Of a stretch of DNA of 64,000 bases, positions 28,489-37,525 are shown piece after piece; position 1 is the stretch's first letter, and each line of letters starts with the position of its first letter. The stretch is from an uncultured Sulfitobacter sp. Lineage in GTDB: Bacteria; Pseudomonadota; Alphaproteobacteria; Rhodobacterales; Rhodobacteraceae. Position numbers and translations under genes: made by a program. A model generated the notes under the pieces. That model saw only the letters and a list, made by a program, of their open reading frames with translations. It ran no database searches and was not told the DNA's origin. The stretch is from positions 868,001 to 932,000 of the forward strand of contig CANLOQ010000001.1 of NCBI GenBank assembly GCA_947492925.1, read 5' to 3'.

Positions 28489-29150
28489 CTGGCAAATGGT
28501 GCCGCAGACCCCCACAATTGTTTGACCCGGGCATCGCGTCCGCAGCCTTTGCGATATCTTTTGTAGGCGACGGATTTGCGAATGCCCAAGCCAACCGACG
28601 TCACGGTCAGGCGCTCACGGCTTTTGTAGTAGTTCTGGTGATAGTCATCTGCAGGATAGAAGCGGGATGCGCCAAGGATTGGCGTCACAATCTTTTGTCC
28701 TAAATCCTTTTGCGCCTGTGTCTTGGCCCGCTCGGCGGCGGCCCTCTGTGCGTCGTCTGCCGCGAATATAGCGGTGCGATAGCTGGCACCCCGGTCACAG
28801 AATTGACCGCCAGCATCTGTCGGATCAACAGAGCGGAAAAACATGTTCAGCAAAGTATCGCGGCTGACCACCGATGGGTCAAAGGTGATCTGAACGGCCT
28901 CATAATGCCCGGTATTGCCGCCAGTTACCTGTTTGTATGTGGGGTTTGCGGTCGTACCGCCCGCAAACCCGGAAACGGCTTCGCGCACACCGGGCACCGA
29001 TTCAAAATCGGCCTCGACACACCAGAAACAACCACCCGCAACGGTCAGGGTTTCGGTGCCTGCGGCGTGTGATTTACCCGCCTGCACTAAAAGCCCGATG
29101 GCGATCAGACAGGCAAGCGCACATGTCTTGATATACGTCAGTTGTTTCAT
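28485..29150 (-). CDS. msrA: MsrA, exported peptide methionine-S-sulfoxide reductase
   Basis: Repairs oxidised methionine. The 221-residue protein has a Sec signal peptide ([20 protein letters not shown], cleavage near SHAAG), then the MsrA catalytic motif GGCFWCVE (about 40-47) and the conserved [15 protein letters not shown] and DDYHQNYY segments. Most MsrA enzymes are cytoplasmic, so this one is predicted to act in the periplasm. Start ATG 29150 has AGGAG 6 nt upstream; an extension to 29171 would spoil the signal. Possible resolving cysteines lie in the C-terminal RKGCGRDA. Confidence 0.93.
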   Translation of the reverse strand: MKQLTYIKTCALACLIAIGLLVQAGKSHAAGTETLTVAGGCFWCVEADFESVPGVREAVSGFAGGTTANPTYKQVTGGNTGHYEAVQITFDPSVVSRDTLLNMFFRSVDPTDAGGQFCDRGASYRTAIFAADDAQRAAAERAKTQAQKDLGQKIVTPILGASRFYPADDYHQNYYKSRERLTVTSVGLGIRKSVAYKRYRKGCGRDARVKQLWGSAAPFAS

Positions 29151-29296
29151 CGCTTTCTCCTTTTTCATCACGTTGCCCGAGCCTTTGGTGAAGGCGCAAG
29201 GGAGAGACGGATCATGTCACGGACAGGTGATGCCGCTTTACTGCTTGGCAGGGGGCGGTAACATTTCTAGCTTCTCCAAAAATGAGGGAGTTTTGG

Positions 29297-29989
29297 ATGC
29301 GTATTGCGATGTGGTCCGGGCCGCGCAACCTGAGTACGGCGATGATGTACAGTTTTGGCAACCGTTCTGATTTCGCCGTGATGGACGAGCCGTTCTATGC
29401 GCCCTACCTGCAAGCAACGGGGATAGATCACCCGATGCGGGACAGCATCGTGCAGACCCATGAAACAGACCCAGACAAGGTTGCCTTGGCGTGTCAGACG
29501 GGCGGCACCCCGCACCTTTACATGAAGCATATGCCGCACCACATGATCGACGGATTCCCATTAAAGTGGGCGCAGGATTGTATCAACGTCCATCTGATCC
29601 GGCACCCGGCCCGGGTGATTGCCAGCTATGCTGCGAAATGGGATGCGTTGACTTCTTATGACATCGGTTTCGCCCAGCAATGGGAGATGTACGAGAAACT
29701 GGGCGGTGTCATTATCGACAGCACAGACATTCGCGCTGATCCCGAAAGGATGCTGCGCGCACTATGCGCCGCGATTGATCTGCCTTTTGATCCTGCGATG
29801 TTGGCGTGGCCCGCCGGTCCCCGTGCCGAAGATGGCGTCTGGGCGCAGCATTGGTATCACGCCGTGCATAAAAGTACCGGGTTTGCGGGCAGCGAAGACG
29901 CTTTGCCAGAACTGCCTCAATCGCGCGCGGCACTGCTTGAGGACGCCCTGCCGGTCTACGAAAAGATGAAGCAACTTGCCCTGCGGTGA
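29297..29989 (+). CDS. Sulfotransferase-like P-loop protein
   Basis: A 230-residue protein starting RIAMWSGPRNLSTAMMYSFG, a modified 5'-PSB/P-loop of the sulfotransferase superfamily, followed by the DEPFYAPYL segment and a central HLIRHPARVIASY, which matches the 3'-phosphate-binding motif (Arg and Ser positions present). Function is unknown; similar proteins in Rhodobacteraceae carry only this family label. GGGAG precedes the ATG at 29297; the in-frame ATG at 29282 lacks a ribosome site. It is monocistronic, with a 250-bp gap after it that holds structured sequence. Confidence 0.7.
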   Translation: MRIAMWSGPRNLSTAMMYSFGNRSDFAVMDEPFYAPYLQATGIDHPMRDSIVQTHETDPDKVALACQTGGTPHLYMKHMPHHMIDGFPLKWAQDCINVHLIRHPARVIASYAAKWDALTSYDIGFAQQWEMYEKLGGVIIDSTDIRADPERMLRALCAAIDLPFDPAMLAWPAGPRAEDGVWAQHWYHAVHKSTGFAGSEDALPELPQSRAALLEDALPVYEKMKQLALR

Positions 29990-30059
29990 CGGATTGTTGC
30001 TGCGCTGCGCAAAAAGTGCATTCCGCCTGAAACTATCCGCACGGTTTGACCGTTGCTCT

Positions 30060-30240
30060 GTATGTACATCGGGAACAGAAATTCGGTCACTATGACCGAA
30101 TGCACACTCGGTGCCAACGAGTAGGCCGTAAAAGGCTGAATGGTAACAAGTCGCGGTGGTCGACTGCGTCTCTCGCAACCCCCCAGACCGCCGTGATGCG
30201 TAACGAGTGAGAGGCCCGGATCGAAAGGTCCGGGCCTTAC
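30060..30240 (+). ncRNA. Candidate structured RNA between a sulfotransferase-like gene and argG
   Basis: Several strong pairings in a gene-free stretch: ATTCGGTCA (30081-30089) with TGACCGAAT (30093-30101); ACTCG (30106-30110) with CGAGT (30118-30122); CGCGGTGGTC (30152-30161) with GACCGCCGTG (30186-30195, two G-U pairs); and AGGCCCGGA (30212-30220) with TCCGGGCCT (30229-30237). No good promoter is visible on the plus strand and the last hairpin has no T-tract. It could be an sRNA, a 3' UTR element of argG on the other strand, or just a compound terminator. Strand is uncertain. No match to tmRNA, RNase P, SRP or 6S motifs that I know. Confidence 0.35.
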
Positions 30241-30241
30241 T

Positions 30242-31462
30242 TCATGATTTCAGTCGTTTATCGCGCGCAGCAAGCAGTTTAAGGCGAAGAGCGTTCAATT
30301 GGATGAACCCTGCGGCGTCTTTCTGGTCATAGGCACCCGCATCGTCCTCGAATGTCACGTGCGCCTCGGAATAAAGCGAATGATCGGACCAGCGGCCCAC
30401 AGTGCGCACATGCCCTTTATAAAGTTTCAACCGCACGGTCCCGGTCACATGGGTCTGGCTTGCGTCAATCGCGGCCTGCAGCATCGTGCGTTCGGGGCTG
30501 TACCAGAAACCATTATAAATGAGCTCTGCGTAGCGGGGCATCAGTTCATCCTTGAGATGCATCGCCCCACGGTCCAGCGTGATGGATTCGATCCCGCGAT
30601 GGGCCTCAAGCAACAATGTGCCTCCCGGTGTTTCATAGATGCCGCGTGATTTCATCCCGACAAAGCGACCCTCGACCAGATCAAGCCGCCCGCAGCCGTG
30701 CTTGCCGCCCAATTCATTCAGTTTCGTCAGGATCGTTGCCGGTGACATCCGTTCACCATTGATTGACACCGCATCGCCACGCTCAAATCCGATTTCGACG
30801 TATTCGGGCGTATCCGGCGCATCTTCGGGGGCGACGGTGCGCTGGTACACGTAGTCAGGCGCATCAACCGCAGGATCTTCCAGAACCTTGCCCTCCGATG
30901 AGGTGTGCAGCAGGTTTGCGTCCACGCTGAACGGTGCCTCGCCGCGTTTGTCTTTGGCCACGGGGATCTGGTTTTGCTCTGCAAACTCCAGCAGTTTCGT
31001 GCGGCTTGTCAGATCCCAGTCGCGCCAGGGTGCGATCACCTTGATATCTGGGTTCAGCGCATAGGCGGCCAGTTCAAAACGTACCTGATCGTTGCCTTTG
31101 CCGGTGGCACCATGCGCCACTGCATCGGCACCGGTTTCTGCTGCAATCTCGACCAGTCGTTTAGAAATAAGCGGGCGCGCGATGGAGGTGCCCAAAAGAT
31201 AAAGGCCCTCATAGACCGCATTTGCGCGGAACATCGGGAACACGAAATCGCGTACAAACTCTTCGCGCACATCCTCAACATAGATGGCGGAGGCGCCCAT
31301 CATTTCGGCTTTCTTGCGCGCCGGCTCCAGCTCTTCGCCCTGGCCCAGATCGGCGGTAAAGGTCACCACCTCGCACCCATATTCGGTTTGCAGCCACTTC
31401 AGGATGATGGAGGTATCAAGGCCGCCGGAATAGGCGAGCACAACTTTTTTCGGCGCAGACAT
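30242..31462 (-). CDS. argG: ArgG, argininosuccinate synthase
   Basis: ATP-dependent condensation of citrulline and aspartate in arginine synthesis. The 406-residue protein begins [20 protein letters not shown] with the PP-loop SGGLDTS (about 12-18), followed by [13 protein letters not shown] and the tetramerisation domain. Start ATG 31462 has AAGGAG 6 nt upstream; the upstream in-frame ATGs add residues foreign to the family. Divergent from ilvA. argJ, the earlier pathway enzyme, lies 30 kb away in this window. Confidence 0.98.
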   Translation of the reverse strand: MSAPKKVVLAYSGGLDTSIILKWLQTEYGCEVVTFTADLGQGEELEPARKKAEMMGASAIYVEDVREEFVRDFVFPMFRANAVYEGLYLLGTSIARPLISKRLVEIAAETGADAVAHGATGKGNDQVRFELAAYALNPDIKVIAPWRDWDLTSRTKLLEFAEQNQIPVAKDKRGEAPFSVDANLLHTSSEGKVLEDPAVDAPDYVYQRTVAPEDAPDTPEYVEIGFERGDAVSINGERMSPATILTKLNELGGKHGCGRLDLVEGRFVGMKSRGIYETPGGTLLLEAHRGIESITLDRGAMHLKDELMPRYAELIYNGFWYSPERTMLQAAIDASQTHVTGTVRLKLYKGHVRTVGRWSDHSLYSEAHVTFEDDAGAYDQKDAAGFIQLNALRLKLLAARDKRLKS

Positions 31463-31588
31463 TTTGGGCTCCTTCATGGGTTTACGGCGGGGTAACGGGT
31501 TTTGCTGATGCGGGCAAGATGTGCGGGCCTGCGTTGACCGCACCGGCCTGCACGCCTAACCATGAACAATCACTGGGAGACAGGGCAG

Positions 31589-32821
31589 ATGACAGAGAAC
31601 TTTCAGGCGATGGCGACACTTGCTGCGTCCAAGATGCGGCCAGTTTTCCCGGCAACGCCGCTGCTGCGCAACGAACTGCTGTCAGACCGGTTTGGCGCCG
31701 ACATTTTCCTCAAGCGCGAGGATCTGAGTCCGGTGCGGTCCTACAAGCTGCGCGGCGCGTTCAACGCGATGCGCAAGGTGATCCCAGAAAAGACGCTGTT
31801 TGTCTGTGCGTCTGCGGGCAACCACGCGCAGGGCGTGGCGTTTATGTGTCGTCATTTCGGCGTGCGCGGTGTGATCTTTATGCCGGTTACGACACCGGAA
31901 CAGAAAATTCTGAAAACCAGCATGTTCGGCGGTGATAACGTCGAAATCCGCCTTGTTGGAGACTATTTTGACGCATCTCTCGCCGCTGCGCAGACCTTTT
32001 GTGCGCAAGAGGGCGCGCATTTCCTTTCGCCCTTTGACGATGAGGATGTGATCGAAGGGCAGGCCTCGGTCGCGGTTGAGATCGAACAACAATTGGGCCG
32101 CGTGCCTGATCATATTATTCTGCCCGTCGGCGGCGGGGGGTTGTCCGCAGGCACATTCAGCTACTTTGGCACTGAATGCGCCTATACCTTTGTTGAACCC
32201 TCCGGGGCGAAAAGCCTTGCTGCGGCATTGGCAGAGGGGGCGCCCAAGGATGTGTCGCCCGTCGATACCTTTGTTGATGGCGCGTCTGTGGCCAAGATTG
32301 GCGCGCGCACGTTTGCCCGTCTGAAAGACGTCAACGCGCAGGATGTGATTGACCTGAACGAAGACCGCATTTGCCAGACGATCATCGAAATGCTGAACGT
32401 CGAAGGGATCGTACTGGAACCCGCAGGCGCAATGGCGATTGAGGCGCTTGGCGATCTGGCAGATGTGATCAAGGACAAGACGGTGGTGTGTATCGCGTCC
32501 GGCGGCAACTTTGACTTTGAGCGGTTGCCGGAGGTCAAGGAGCGGGCGCAGAAATACGCGGGTCTTAAGAAGTATTTTATCCTTCGCCTGCCACAACGCC
32601 CCGGGGCGCTGCGCGACTTTCTGGATACGCTTGGGCCGCATGACAACATCACGCGGTTTGAGTACATGAAGAAATCGGCGCGCAACTTTGGGTCTGTGCT
32701 GATCGGCATCGAAACGGACCAGGCCCAGAATTTCGCCGCAATGTTCGCGCGGATTGACGCCGCTGATTTCACCTACACCGACATCACCAATGACGAAACG
32801 CTGGCACAGTTTGTGATCTGA
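31589..32821 (+). CDS. ilvA: IlvA, threonine ammonia-lyase
   Basis: PLP enzyme making 2-oxobutyrate from threonine for isoleucine synthesis. The 410-residue protein has the PLP lysine motif SYKLRGAFNAM (about 50-60), the SAGNHAQGVA phosphate-cradle neighbour, the GGGGLSAG loop and a single C-terminal ACT-like domain (about 330-410). One ACT domain fits the shorter class, where regulation by isoleucine is variable. Start ATG 31589 has a GGGAGACAGGG leader; an ATG at 31562 is less likely. The SDR gene follows after 10 bp. Confidence 0.93.
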   Translation: MTENFQAMATLAASKMRPVFPATPLLRNELLSDRFGADIFLKREDLSPVRSYKLRGAFNAMRKVIPEKTLFVCASAGNHAQGVAFMCRHFGVRGVIFMPVTTPEQKILKTSMFGGDNVEIRLVGDYFDASLAAAQTFCAQEGAHFLSPFDDEDVIEGQASVAVEIEQQLGRVPDHIILPVGGGGLSAGTFSYFGTECAYTFVEPSGAKSLAAALAEGAPKDVSPVDTFVDGASVAKIGARTFARLKDVNAQDVIDLNEDRICQTIIEMLNVEGIVLEPAGAMAIEALGDLADVIKDKTVVCIASGGNFDFERLPEVKERAQKYAGLKKYFILRLPQRPGALRDFLDTLGPHDNITRFEYMKKSARNFGSVLIGIETDQAQNFAAMFARIDAADFTYTDITNDETLAQFVI

Positions 32822-32831
32822 GGGGGCATTC

Positions 32832-33644
32832 ATGCAATTCAACGACAAATCGGTTGTAATCACCGGGGCTGGCAGCGGTATTGGCGCCGCACTGGCACGG
32901 CGCGCCGCCGGTCTGGGCGCAAGGGTTTGCGTGTCGGACCGGGATGGAGCAAGCGCCCAACGGGTCGCAGAACAGATTGGCGGCATGGCGGTGCCGTGCG
33001 ATGTGCGCGACGAAGATCAGGTCAAAGCGCTGATTTCATCGGCCAGCAGGGCACAGGGTGATGTGGATATCTACGTCTCTAATGCAGGGCTGGGTGGGGG
33101 TGATCCGTCGCACGCGGCATCGCAGTCGAACGCGGATTGGCAGTTGAACTGGGAGGTCCATGTGATGAGCCATGTTTACGCTGCGCGGGCGCTTTTGCCC
33201 GTCATGACCTCGCGTGGGTCGGGGCATCTGGTTAATGTTGCCTCAGCCGCCGGATTGCTGAACCAGATCGGGGATGCCGCTTATTCCGCAACCAAACATG
33301 CCGCCGTCAGTTTTGCCGAGTCGCTGGCAATCACCCACGGCAATGACGGGGTTGGTGTATCGGTGGTGTGTCCGCAATATGTGGCAACGCCGCTTTTGGG
33401 TTTGTCAGATGCGGACGCAGCGGCGCAGGCATCCTTGTTAACCGCCGATGACGTGGCGCGCGCCATTACCGACGGTGTAGAGGCAGACAGGTTTTTGATC
33501 CTGTCGCACCCTGACGTGCAGAAATACGCCGCGCATCGTGGGCAGGATCATGACCGCTGGATCAAGGGTATGCAGATGCTGCGGTCAAAGGCCGTTGAAA
33601 CCTTCGGCGGTATCAAGGTCGAGAATTTTTACAAACTTGTCTAA
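32832..33644 (+). CDS. Short-chain dehydrogenase/reductase
   Basis: A 270-residue classical SDR: cofactor motif TGAGSGIG (about 11-18), acidic Asp-rich end of beta-2 (CVSDRDG, favouring NAD), NNAG-equivalent SNAGLGGG, and the catalytic YSATK (Tyr and Lys, about 151-155) after a Ser in VASAAG. Substrate is unknown. It lies 10 bp after ilvA with GAGGGGG before the ATG, so it may be cotranscribed. It ends 4 bp from the convergent Hpt gene. Confidence 0.88.
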   Translation: MQFNDKSVVITGAGSGIGAALARRAAGLGARVCVSDRDGASAQRVAEQIGGMAVPCDVRDEDQVKALISSASRAQGDVDIYVSNAGLGGGDPSHAASQSNADWQLNWEVHVMSHVYAARALLPVMTSRGSGHLVNVASAAGLLNQIGDAAYSATKHAAVSFAESLAITHGNDGVGVSVVCPQYVATPLLGLSDADAAAQASLLTADDVARAITDGVEADRFLILSHPDVQKYAAHRGQDHDRWIKGMQMLRSKAVETFGGIKVENFYKLV

Positions 33645-33648
33645 GGCT

Positions 33649-33981
33649 CTATGCCGCCAGTTTTGCGGAGTAGTCCGCAAGAAAGGCCTCCTTCGATTTG
33701 GTATAGCATGCCTTTATCGCCGCCAGATCGACGGCATCTCCCTTGTTCGCCTCAGCCGCAGTTTCCCCTTCACCGCACAGCCGTGCGAGTGTTTCGAACC
33801 CAAGGCTAAGCGCGCTGCCTTTGAGAAAATGCATGTCTGCGCTTAGGCTTGAGCGATCTGTCAGCGCTGCCAACCGTGCAAGAGCTTCTTCGACCTCCTC
33901 CAGAAAAAGCTCGACCACCTCATCAAAATCCTCTGCGCCAACCTCCGTGTTGAGCTGTCGAACGCGCGACCAGTCAATCAT
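33649..33981 (-). CDS. Hpt (histidine phosphotransfer) domain protein
   Basis: A 110-residue stand-alone phosphotransfer protein, essentially one four-helix Hpt domain. The phosphorylatable His is residue 51 in HFLKGSALSLGF. Start ATG 33981 is preceded by AAGGAG at good spacing. It is divergent from the receiver-PP2C gene, 150 bp apart, so it may carry phosphate to or from that receiver; this is inference. No sensor kinase lies within the window. Confidence 0.88.
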   Translation of the reverse strand: MIDWSRVRQLNTEVGAEDFDEVVELFLEEVEEALARLAALTDRSSLSADMHFLKGSALSLGFETLARLCGEGETAAEANKGDAVDLAAIKACYTKSKEAFLADYSAKLAA

Positions 33982-34131
33982 GCTGTGTCTCCTTGAATGA
34001 GGATGAGTGTCGTCCGGGAGGGTTAAGAAATTCCACACGGCATAGGGCCAATTACAACGGTTTTGAGGATTCATCAGGTTTTAATGCTGTTGTGAAAAGT
34101 GACGGCGATGCCCGCTGAAATCAGGACACAT

Positions 34132-35403
34132 ATGCCACAAAGGCTCTCCTCTCCCGCCCCTGCCGAACCTGACTTTGACACGTTGCGCGTCCGGCGCGTT
34201 CTGGTGGTTGACGACAGCAGGCTTCAACGGCGCATTCTGTGCAAGACGCTGCAAAACTGGGGTTTTGAGGTGACAGAGGCAGATTCGGGCGATGCCGCGC
34301 TGGCGTTGTGCCTCAAGGATATGCCTGATCTGATCTTGAGCGATTGGGTCATGCCGGGCATGTCCGGCATTGAATTTTGTCGGGCGCTGCGTGAGGTGCC
34401 GCACGACGGATACGCCTATTTTATCCTTCTGACCTCCAAAAGTGAAAAGAACGAGGTGGCGCAAGGGCTTGATTCCGGCGCTGATGATTTCCTGACCAAA
34501 CCGGTGGACGCCAGTGAACTGCGCGCGCGGATCACGGCGGGGGAGCGTATTTTGCACATGCAACGCGAGCTGTCAGCGCAGAACAAATGGATCAGTGATA
34601 CCTTGCAAGAGCTGCAACGGGTCTACGATCTTCTGGATCAGGATCTGCTTGAGGCCAAGAAACTGCAGCAATCTCTTGTGCGCGAAAGACAACTCAGCTT
34701 TCCACAGGGCCAATTGTCTTTGCTGTTGCGGTCTGCGGGCCATGTCGGCGGTGATCTGGTGGGGTTTTTTCCTACCGATGACGACTATCTTGGCCTTTAT
34801 GCAATTGATGTGTCGGGTCATGGCGTCAGTTCGGCTTTGATGACTGCACGGCTTGCCGGGTATCTGTCAGCAGCCGCACCGGAGCAGAACATCGCCCTCG
34901 CGAAAGGGGCCGAAGGTGCCTATGTCGCGAAACCACCAAAAGATGTTGTTGGCACGCTGAATGATCTTGTCCTTAACGAGATGGAGACAGAGCATTATTT
35001 CACCATTTTGCTGGCCTTTGTACATTTGCCGTCAGGCAAGGTCACAATATCGCAAGCCGGGCACCCGCATCCGTTGATCCAGCGCGCTGATGGTACGGTC
35101 GAGCAGGAAGGGTCTGGCGGCTTTCCTGTGGGACTGCTTGAAGGAACGCTGTTTACCCAGTTCGACCTTACACTCGCTCCCGGCGACAGGCTGTTGATCC
35201 TGTCGGACGGTGTTACGGAATGCCCCGATGCCGATGATCAGATGCTTGGCGAAGACGGTCTGGCAGAACTGATGGATCAACTCGCGGATATGCGCGGAAC
35301 TGCTTTGCTTGAGGCGCTGGTGTGGAACCTGTCGGCTTTTGCCGGAACAGAGGATTTTCCCGATGATGTTTCGGCCATCCTGTTCGAATACGCAGGGCCA
35401 TAG
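34132..35403 (+). CDS. Response regulator with PP2C/SpoIIE-type phosphatase output
   Basis: A 423-residue two-domain protein: receiver (about 22-140) with acidic pair DD27-28, phospho-acceptor Asp71 in LSDWVMPGM and the conserved Lys in LTKPVD, a helical linker (about 145-190), then an RsbU/SpoIIE-like PP2C domain with GGDLVGFF, DVSGHGVSSAL and LLILSDGVTEC (metal-binding Asp residues present). This architecture controls partner-switching anti-anti-sigma systems elsewhere. Start ATG 34132 has AGGA 5 nt upstream; ATG 34108 and GTG 34099 lack one. No STAS or anti-sigma gene is near. Confidence 0.88.
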   Translation: MPQRLSSPAPAEPDFDTLRVRRVLVVDDSRLQRRILCKTLQNWGFEVTEADSGDAALALCLKDMPDLILSDWVMPGMSGIEFCRALREVPHDGYAYFILLTSKSEKNEVAQGLDSGADDFLTKPVDASELRARITAGERILHMQRELSAQNKWISDTLQELQRVYDLLDQDLLEAKKLQQSLVRERQLSFPQGQLSLLLRSAGHVGGDLVGFFPTDDDYLGLYAIDVSGHGVSSALMTARLAGYLSAAAPEQNIALAKGAEGAYVAKPPKDVVGTLNDLVLNEMETEHYFTILLAFVHLPSGKVTISQAGHPHPLIQRADGTVEQEGSGGFPVGLLEGTLFTQFDLTLAPGDRLLILSDGVTECPDADDQMLGEDGLAELMDQLADMRGTALLEALVWNLSAFAGTEDFPDDVSAILFEYAGP

Positions 35404-35412
35404 CCAATTGTG

Positions 35413-35859
35413 CTATGCGCCAGACAGATAATCCATCAGAAACCCCCGGTCGCCGACGTTACCCAAGGCGTCAAGCGCTTGTGTTCCGCTTAGCACCAGT
35501 GTCCGGTGATCAGCTTCTACCGGTTCGGCAATCTGGCGCACGGGATGCGCCACATAAACGGTACACAGTTTTTCCGCCCACAGATCATACTCCGGCATAA
35601 AGACAAACCGCCGAAAGGCACCCAGCCTGCGCGGGCGTGCAATGCGCCAACCGATTTCCTCGATCACTTCGCGGTGCAGGGCCTGCAGGGGCGATTCCCC
35701 CGGATCAATCCCGCCGCCGGGCAATTGAACATCCAGTGATTCGGGCATGACCTGCGCGGTCAGCAGGAACCGTCCCTTAAGCGGCAGGATCGCGTATGCG
35801 CCGGGCCGCAGACGGTAGGACTGTTCCCTGCGCGGCACCTCGCCCACCCGTCTGATCAT
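35413..35859 (-). CDS. NUDIX hydrolase
   Basis: A 148-residue protein with a complete NUDIX box, GGGIDPGESPLQALHREVIE followed by EIGW (about 58-81), in a compact single domain. Substrate is not deducible. AAAGGGG precedes the ATG at 35859. Convergent with the receiver-PP2C gene (9 bp apart) and divergent from hslO. Two further NUDIX genes occur in the window (at 36.9 kb and 61 kb), all of different subtypes. Confidence 0.87.
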   Translation of the reverse strand: MIRRVGEVPRREQSYRLRPGAYAILPLKGRFLLTAQVMPESLDVQLPGGGIDPGESPLQALHREVIEEIGWRIARPRRLGAFRRFVFMPEYDLWAEKLCTVYVAHPVRQIAEPVEADHRTLVLSGTQALDALGNVGDRGFLMDYLSGA

Positions 35860-35937
35860 CTGCGTCCCCTTTATCCCGTGGTTGATGCGCCTATATAGAC
35901 GCGGTATGCCAAGCGGCCCGAGATAAGGAAACCCTTC

Positions 35938-36936
35938 ATGACATCGCCAAACCAGCCCGGAAACCAGATCGCCTGGGACGACAGCGTATTGCCATTTCAG
36001 CTGGATCACAGCGACGTGCGCGGTCGCGTGGCGCGGCTTGACGGGGTTCTTGAAGGCATCCTGCGACAGCACGACTATCCGCCGGTTGTCGAAGCGCTGG
36101 TGGCTGAAATGGCGCTTTTGACCGCGCTGATCGGCCAGACGATCAAGCTGCGTTGGAAGTTGTCCCTGCAGGTGCAATCCAAGGGCGCGGTGCGGATGAT
36201 CGCCACCGATTATTACGGCCCCGAGAGCGAGGGCGAACCGGCGCGGATCAGGGCTTATGCCAGTTATGACGCTGACCGGCTGACCGATGCCGCGCCATTT
36301 GATCAGGTGGGCGAGGGATATTTCGCTATCATGATTGATCAGGGTGAAGGCATGGTACCCTATCAGGGGATTACACCGCTAGAAGGCGGTTCGCTTGCTG
36401 CCTGTGCCGAAGCGTATTTTGCCCAGTCCGAACAATTGCCATCACGGTTCTCGCTCAGCTTTGGGCAATCCTCCGGCCCGAACGAGCCTGAGCATTGGCG
36501 CGCCGGGGGTGTGATGCTGCAACTGATGCCCAAGGCGTCGCCTTTTGCCGCAGAAGGACAAGGTGAGGGCAATGTGCTGTCCGCCACCGATCTGGTACAG
36601 GGTGAGGAAGAGGAAAACTGGAACCGGGTGAATATCCTTCTGGATACAGTCGAGGATCTTGAGCTGATTGGCCCCAGCGTGCCGCCCACGGATCTGCTGC
36701 TACGTCTGTTTCACGAAGAACAGCCACGCGTTTTTGATGCGCAGGCCGTGCGCTTTGGCTGTTCATGTTCCGAAGATCGTGTTCGTCAAAGCTTGTCGAT
36801 CTATTCCGCCAAGGACATCGAAAAGATGACCACCGATGATGGCCGTGTGACCGCAGACTGCCAGTTCTGTTCCGCCCATTACGAACTTGATCCCGCGACA
36901 GTCGGGTTTGAGGCAGAAGATTCAGCGGGTGCCTGA
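35938..36936 (+). CDS. hslO: HslO (Hsp33), redox-regulated chaperone
   Basis: Holdase activated by oxidative unfolding. The 332-residue protein has the N-terminal Hsp33 fold and the C-terminal zinc/redox switch with four Cys: CSC in FGCSCSEDRV and CQFC in ADCQFCSAHY. The redox centre is therefore intact. AAGGAAA precedes the ATG. It overlaps the start of the CoA-pyrophosphatase gene by 8 bp and cca follows, a common order in Rhodobacteraceae as I recall it. Confidence 0.96.
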   Translation: MTSPNQPGNQIAWDDSVLPFQLDHSDVRGRVARLDGVLEGILRQHDYPPVVEALVAEMALLTALIGQTIKLRWKLSLQVQSKGAVRMIATDYYGPESEGEPARIRAYASYDADRLTDAAPFDQVGEGYFAIMIDQGEGMVPYQGITPLEGGSLAACAEAYFAQSEQLPSRFSLSFGQSSGPNEPEHWRAGGVMLQLMPKASPFAAEGQGEGNVLSATDLVQGEEEENWNRVNILLDTVEDLELIGPSVPPTDLLLRLFHEEQPRVFDAQAVRFGCSCSEDRVRQSLSIYSAKDIEKMTTDDGRVTADCQFCSAHYELDPATVGFEAEDSAGA

Positions 36937-37525
36937 CGCGCTTGAACAGATACGGTCCGCTTTGTCACAAAACGGAACGCAGACTTCTGATTTCGATCTG
37001 AACAGTGATGTAGTGCTGCCTGCGGGCCGTGTTTTGCGGCCTGCGGGTGTCTTGGCCCCGATTGTCGAACGGTCCGATGGCCTGCACCTGCTGCTGACCA
37101 AACGGTCCTCGGCGCTAAAGCACCATCCCGGCCAGATCGCCTTTCCCGGTGGCAAACAGGACGACGGGGATGCGGATGTTGTGGCGGCCGCGCTGCGTGA
37201 AGCAGAGGAAGAGATCGGCCTGCCGCGCAGTATCGTTGACGTTTTGGGCACGCTGCCTGCACATGAGACAGTGACGGGGTTCACGGTAACGCCCGTAATT
37301 GCCCGTGTCAGAGACGCATTTGAGATCAGGCCAGAGCCGGGCGAGGTGGAAGAAGTGTTTTCTGTCCCGCTTGAACACGTGTTGGACCCCGCGAACTTTT
37401 TGATCGAATCCCGACGCTGGCGCGGCACACGTAGACATTATTTTGCGGTTCCCTACGGACCCTACTACATCTGGGGCGCAACCGCGCGTATGTTGCGGGC
37501 ATGGGCCGACCGCATGACACAATAA
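36929..37525 (+). CDS. CoA pyrophosphatase (NUDIX)
   Basis: A 198-residue NUDIX protein with the CoA-specific lead-in LLTKRSSALKHHPGQIAFPG directly before a NUDIX box GGKQDDGDADVVAAALREAE followed by EEIGL; the Asp in place of the first Glu is normal for this subgroup. It probably splits CoA and its thioesters to 3',5'-ADP and phosphopantetheine. GTG at 36929 overlaps the hslO stop; an in-frame TTG at 36887 is less likely. It overlaps cca by 25 bp. Confidence 0.87.
   Translation: MPDALEQIRSALSQNGTQTSDFDLNSDVVLPAGRVLRPAGVLAPIVERSDGLHLLLTKRSSALKHHPGQIAFPGGKQDDGDADVVAAALREAEEEIGLPRSIVDVLGTLPAHETVTGFTVTPVIARVRDAFEIRPEPGEVEEVFSVPLEHVLDPANFLIESRRWRGTRRHYFAVPYGPYYIWGATARMLRAWADRMTQ

Noticed and set aside
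30060-30240. Possible tmRNA, SRP RNA, RNase P RNA or tRNA at the argG gap
   Set aside because: None of the diagnostic motifs (for example GGAAGCAGCC of SRP, the tRNA T-loop, RNase P core) are visible. It is kept only as an unnamed structured candidate.
31682-32986. Antisense open frame of 434 codons over ilvA and the SDR gene
   Set aside because: It crosses two genuine genes and shows the composition of a reverse-strand shadow.
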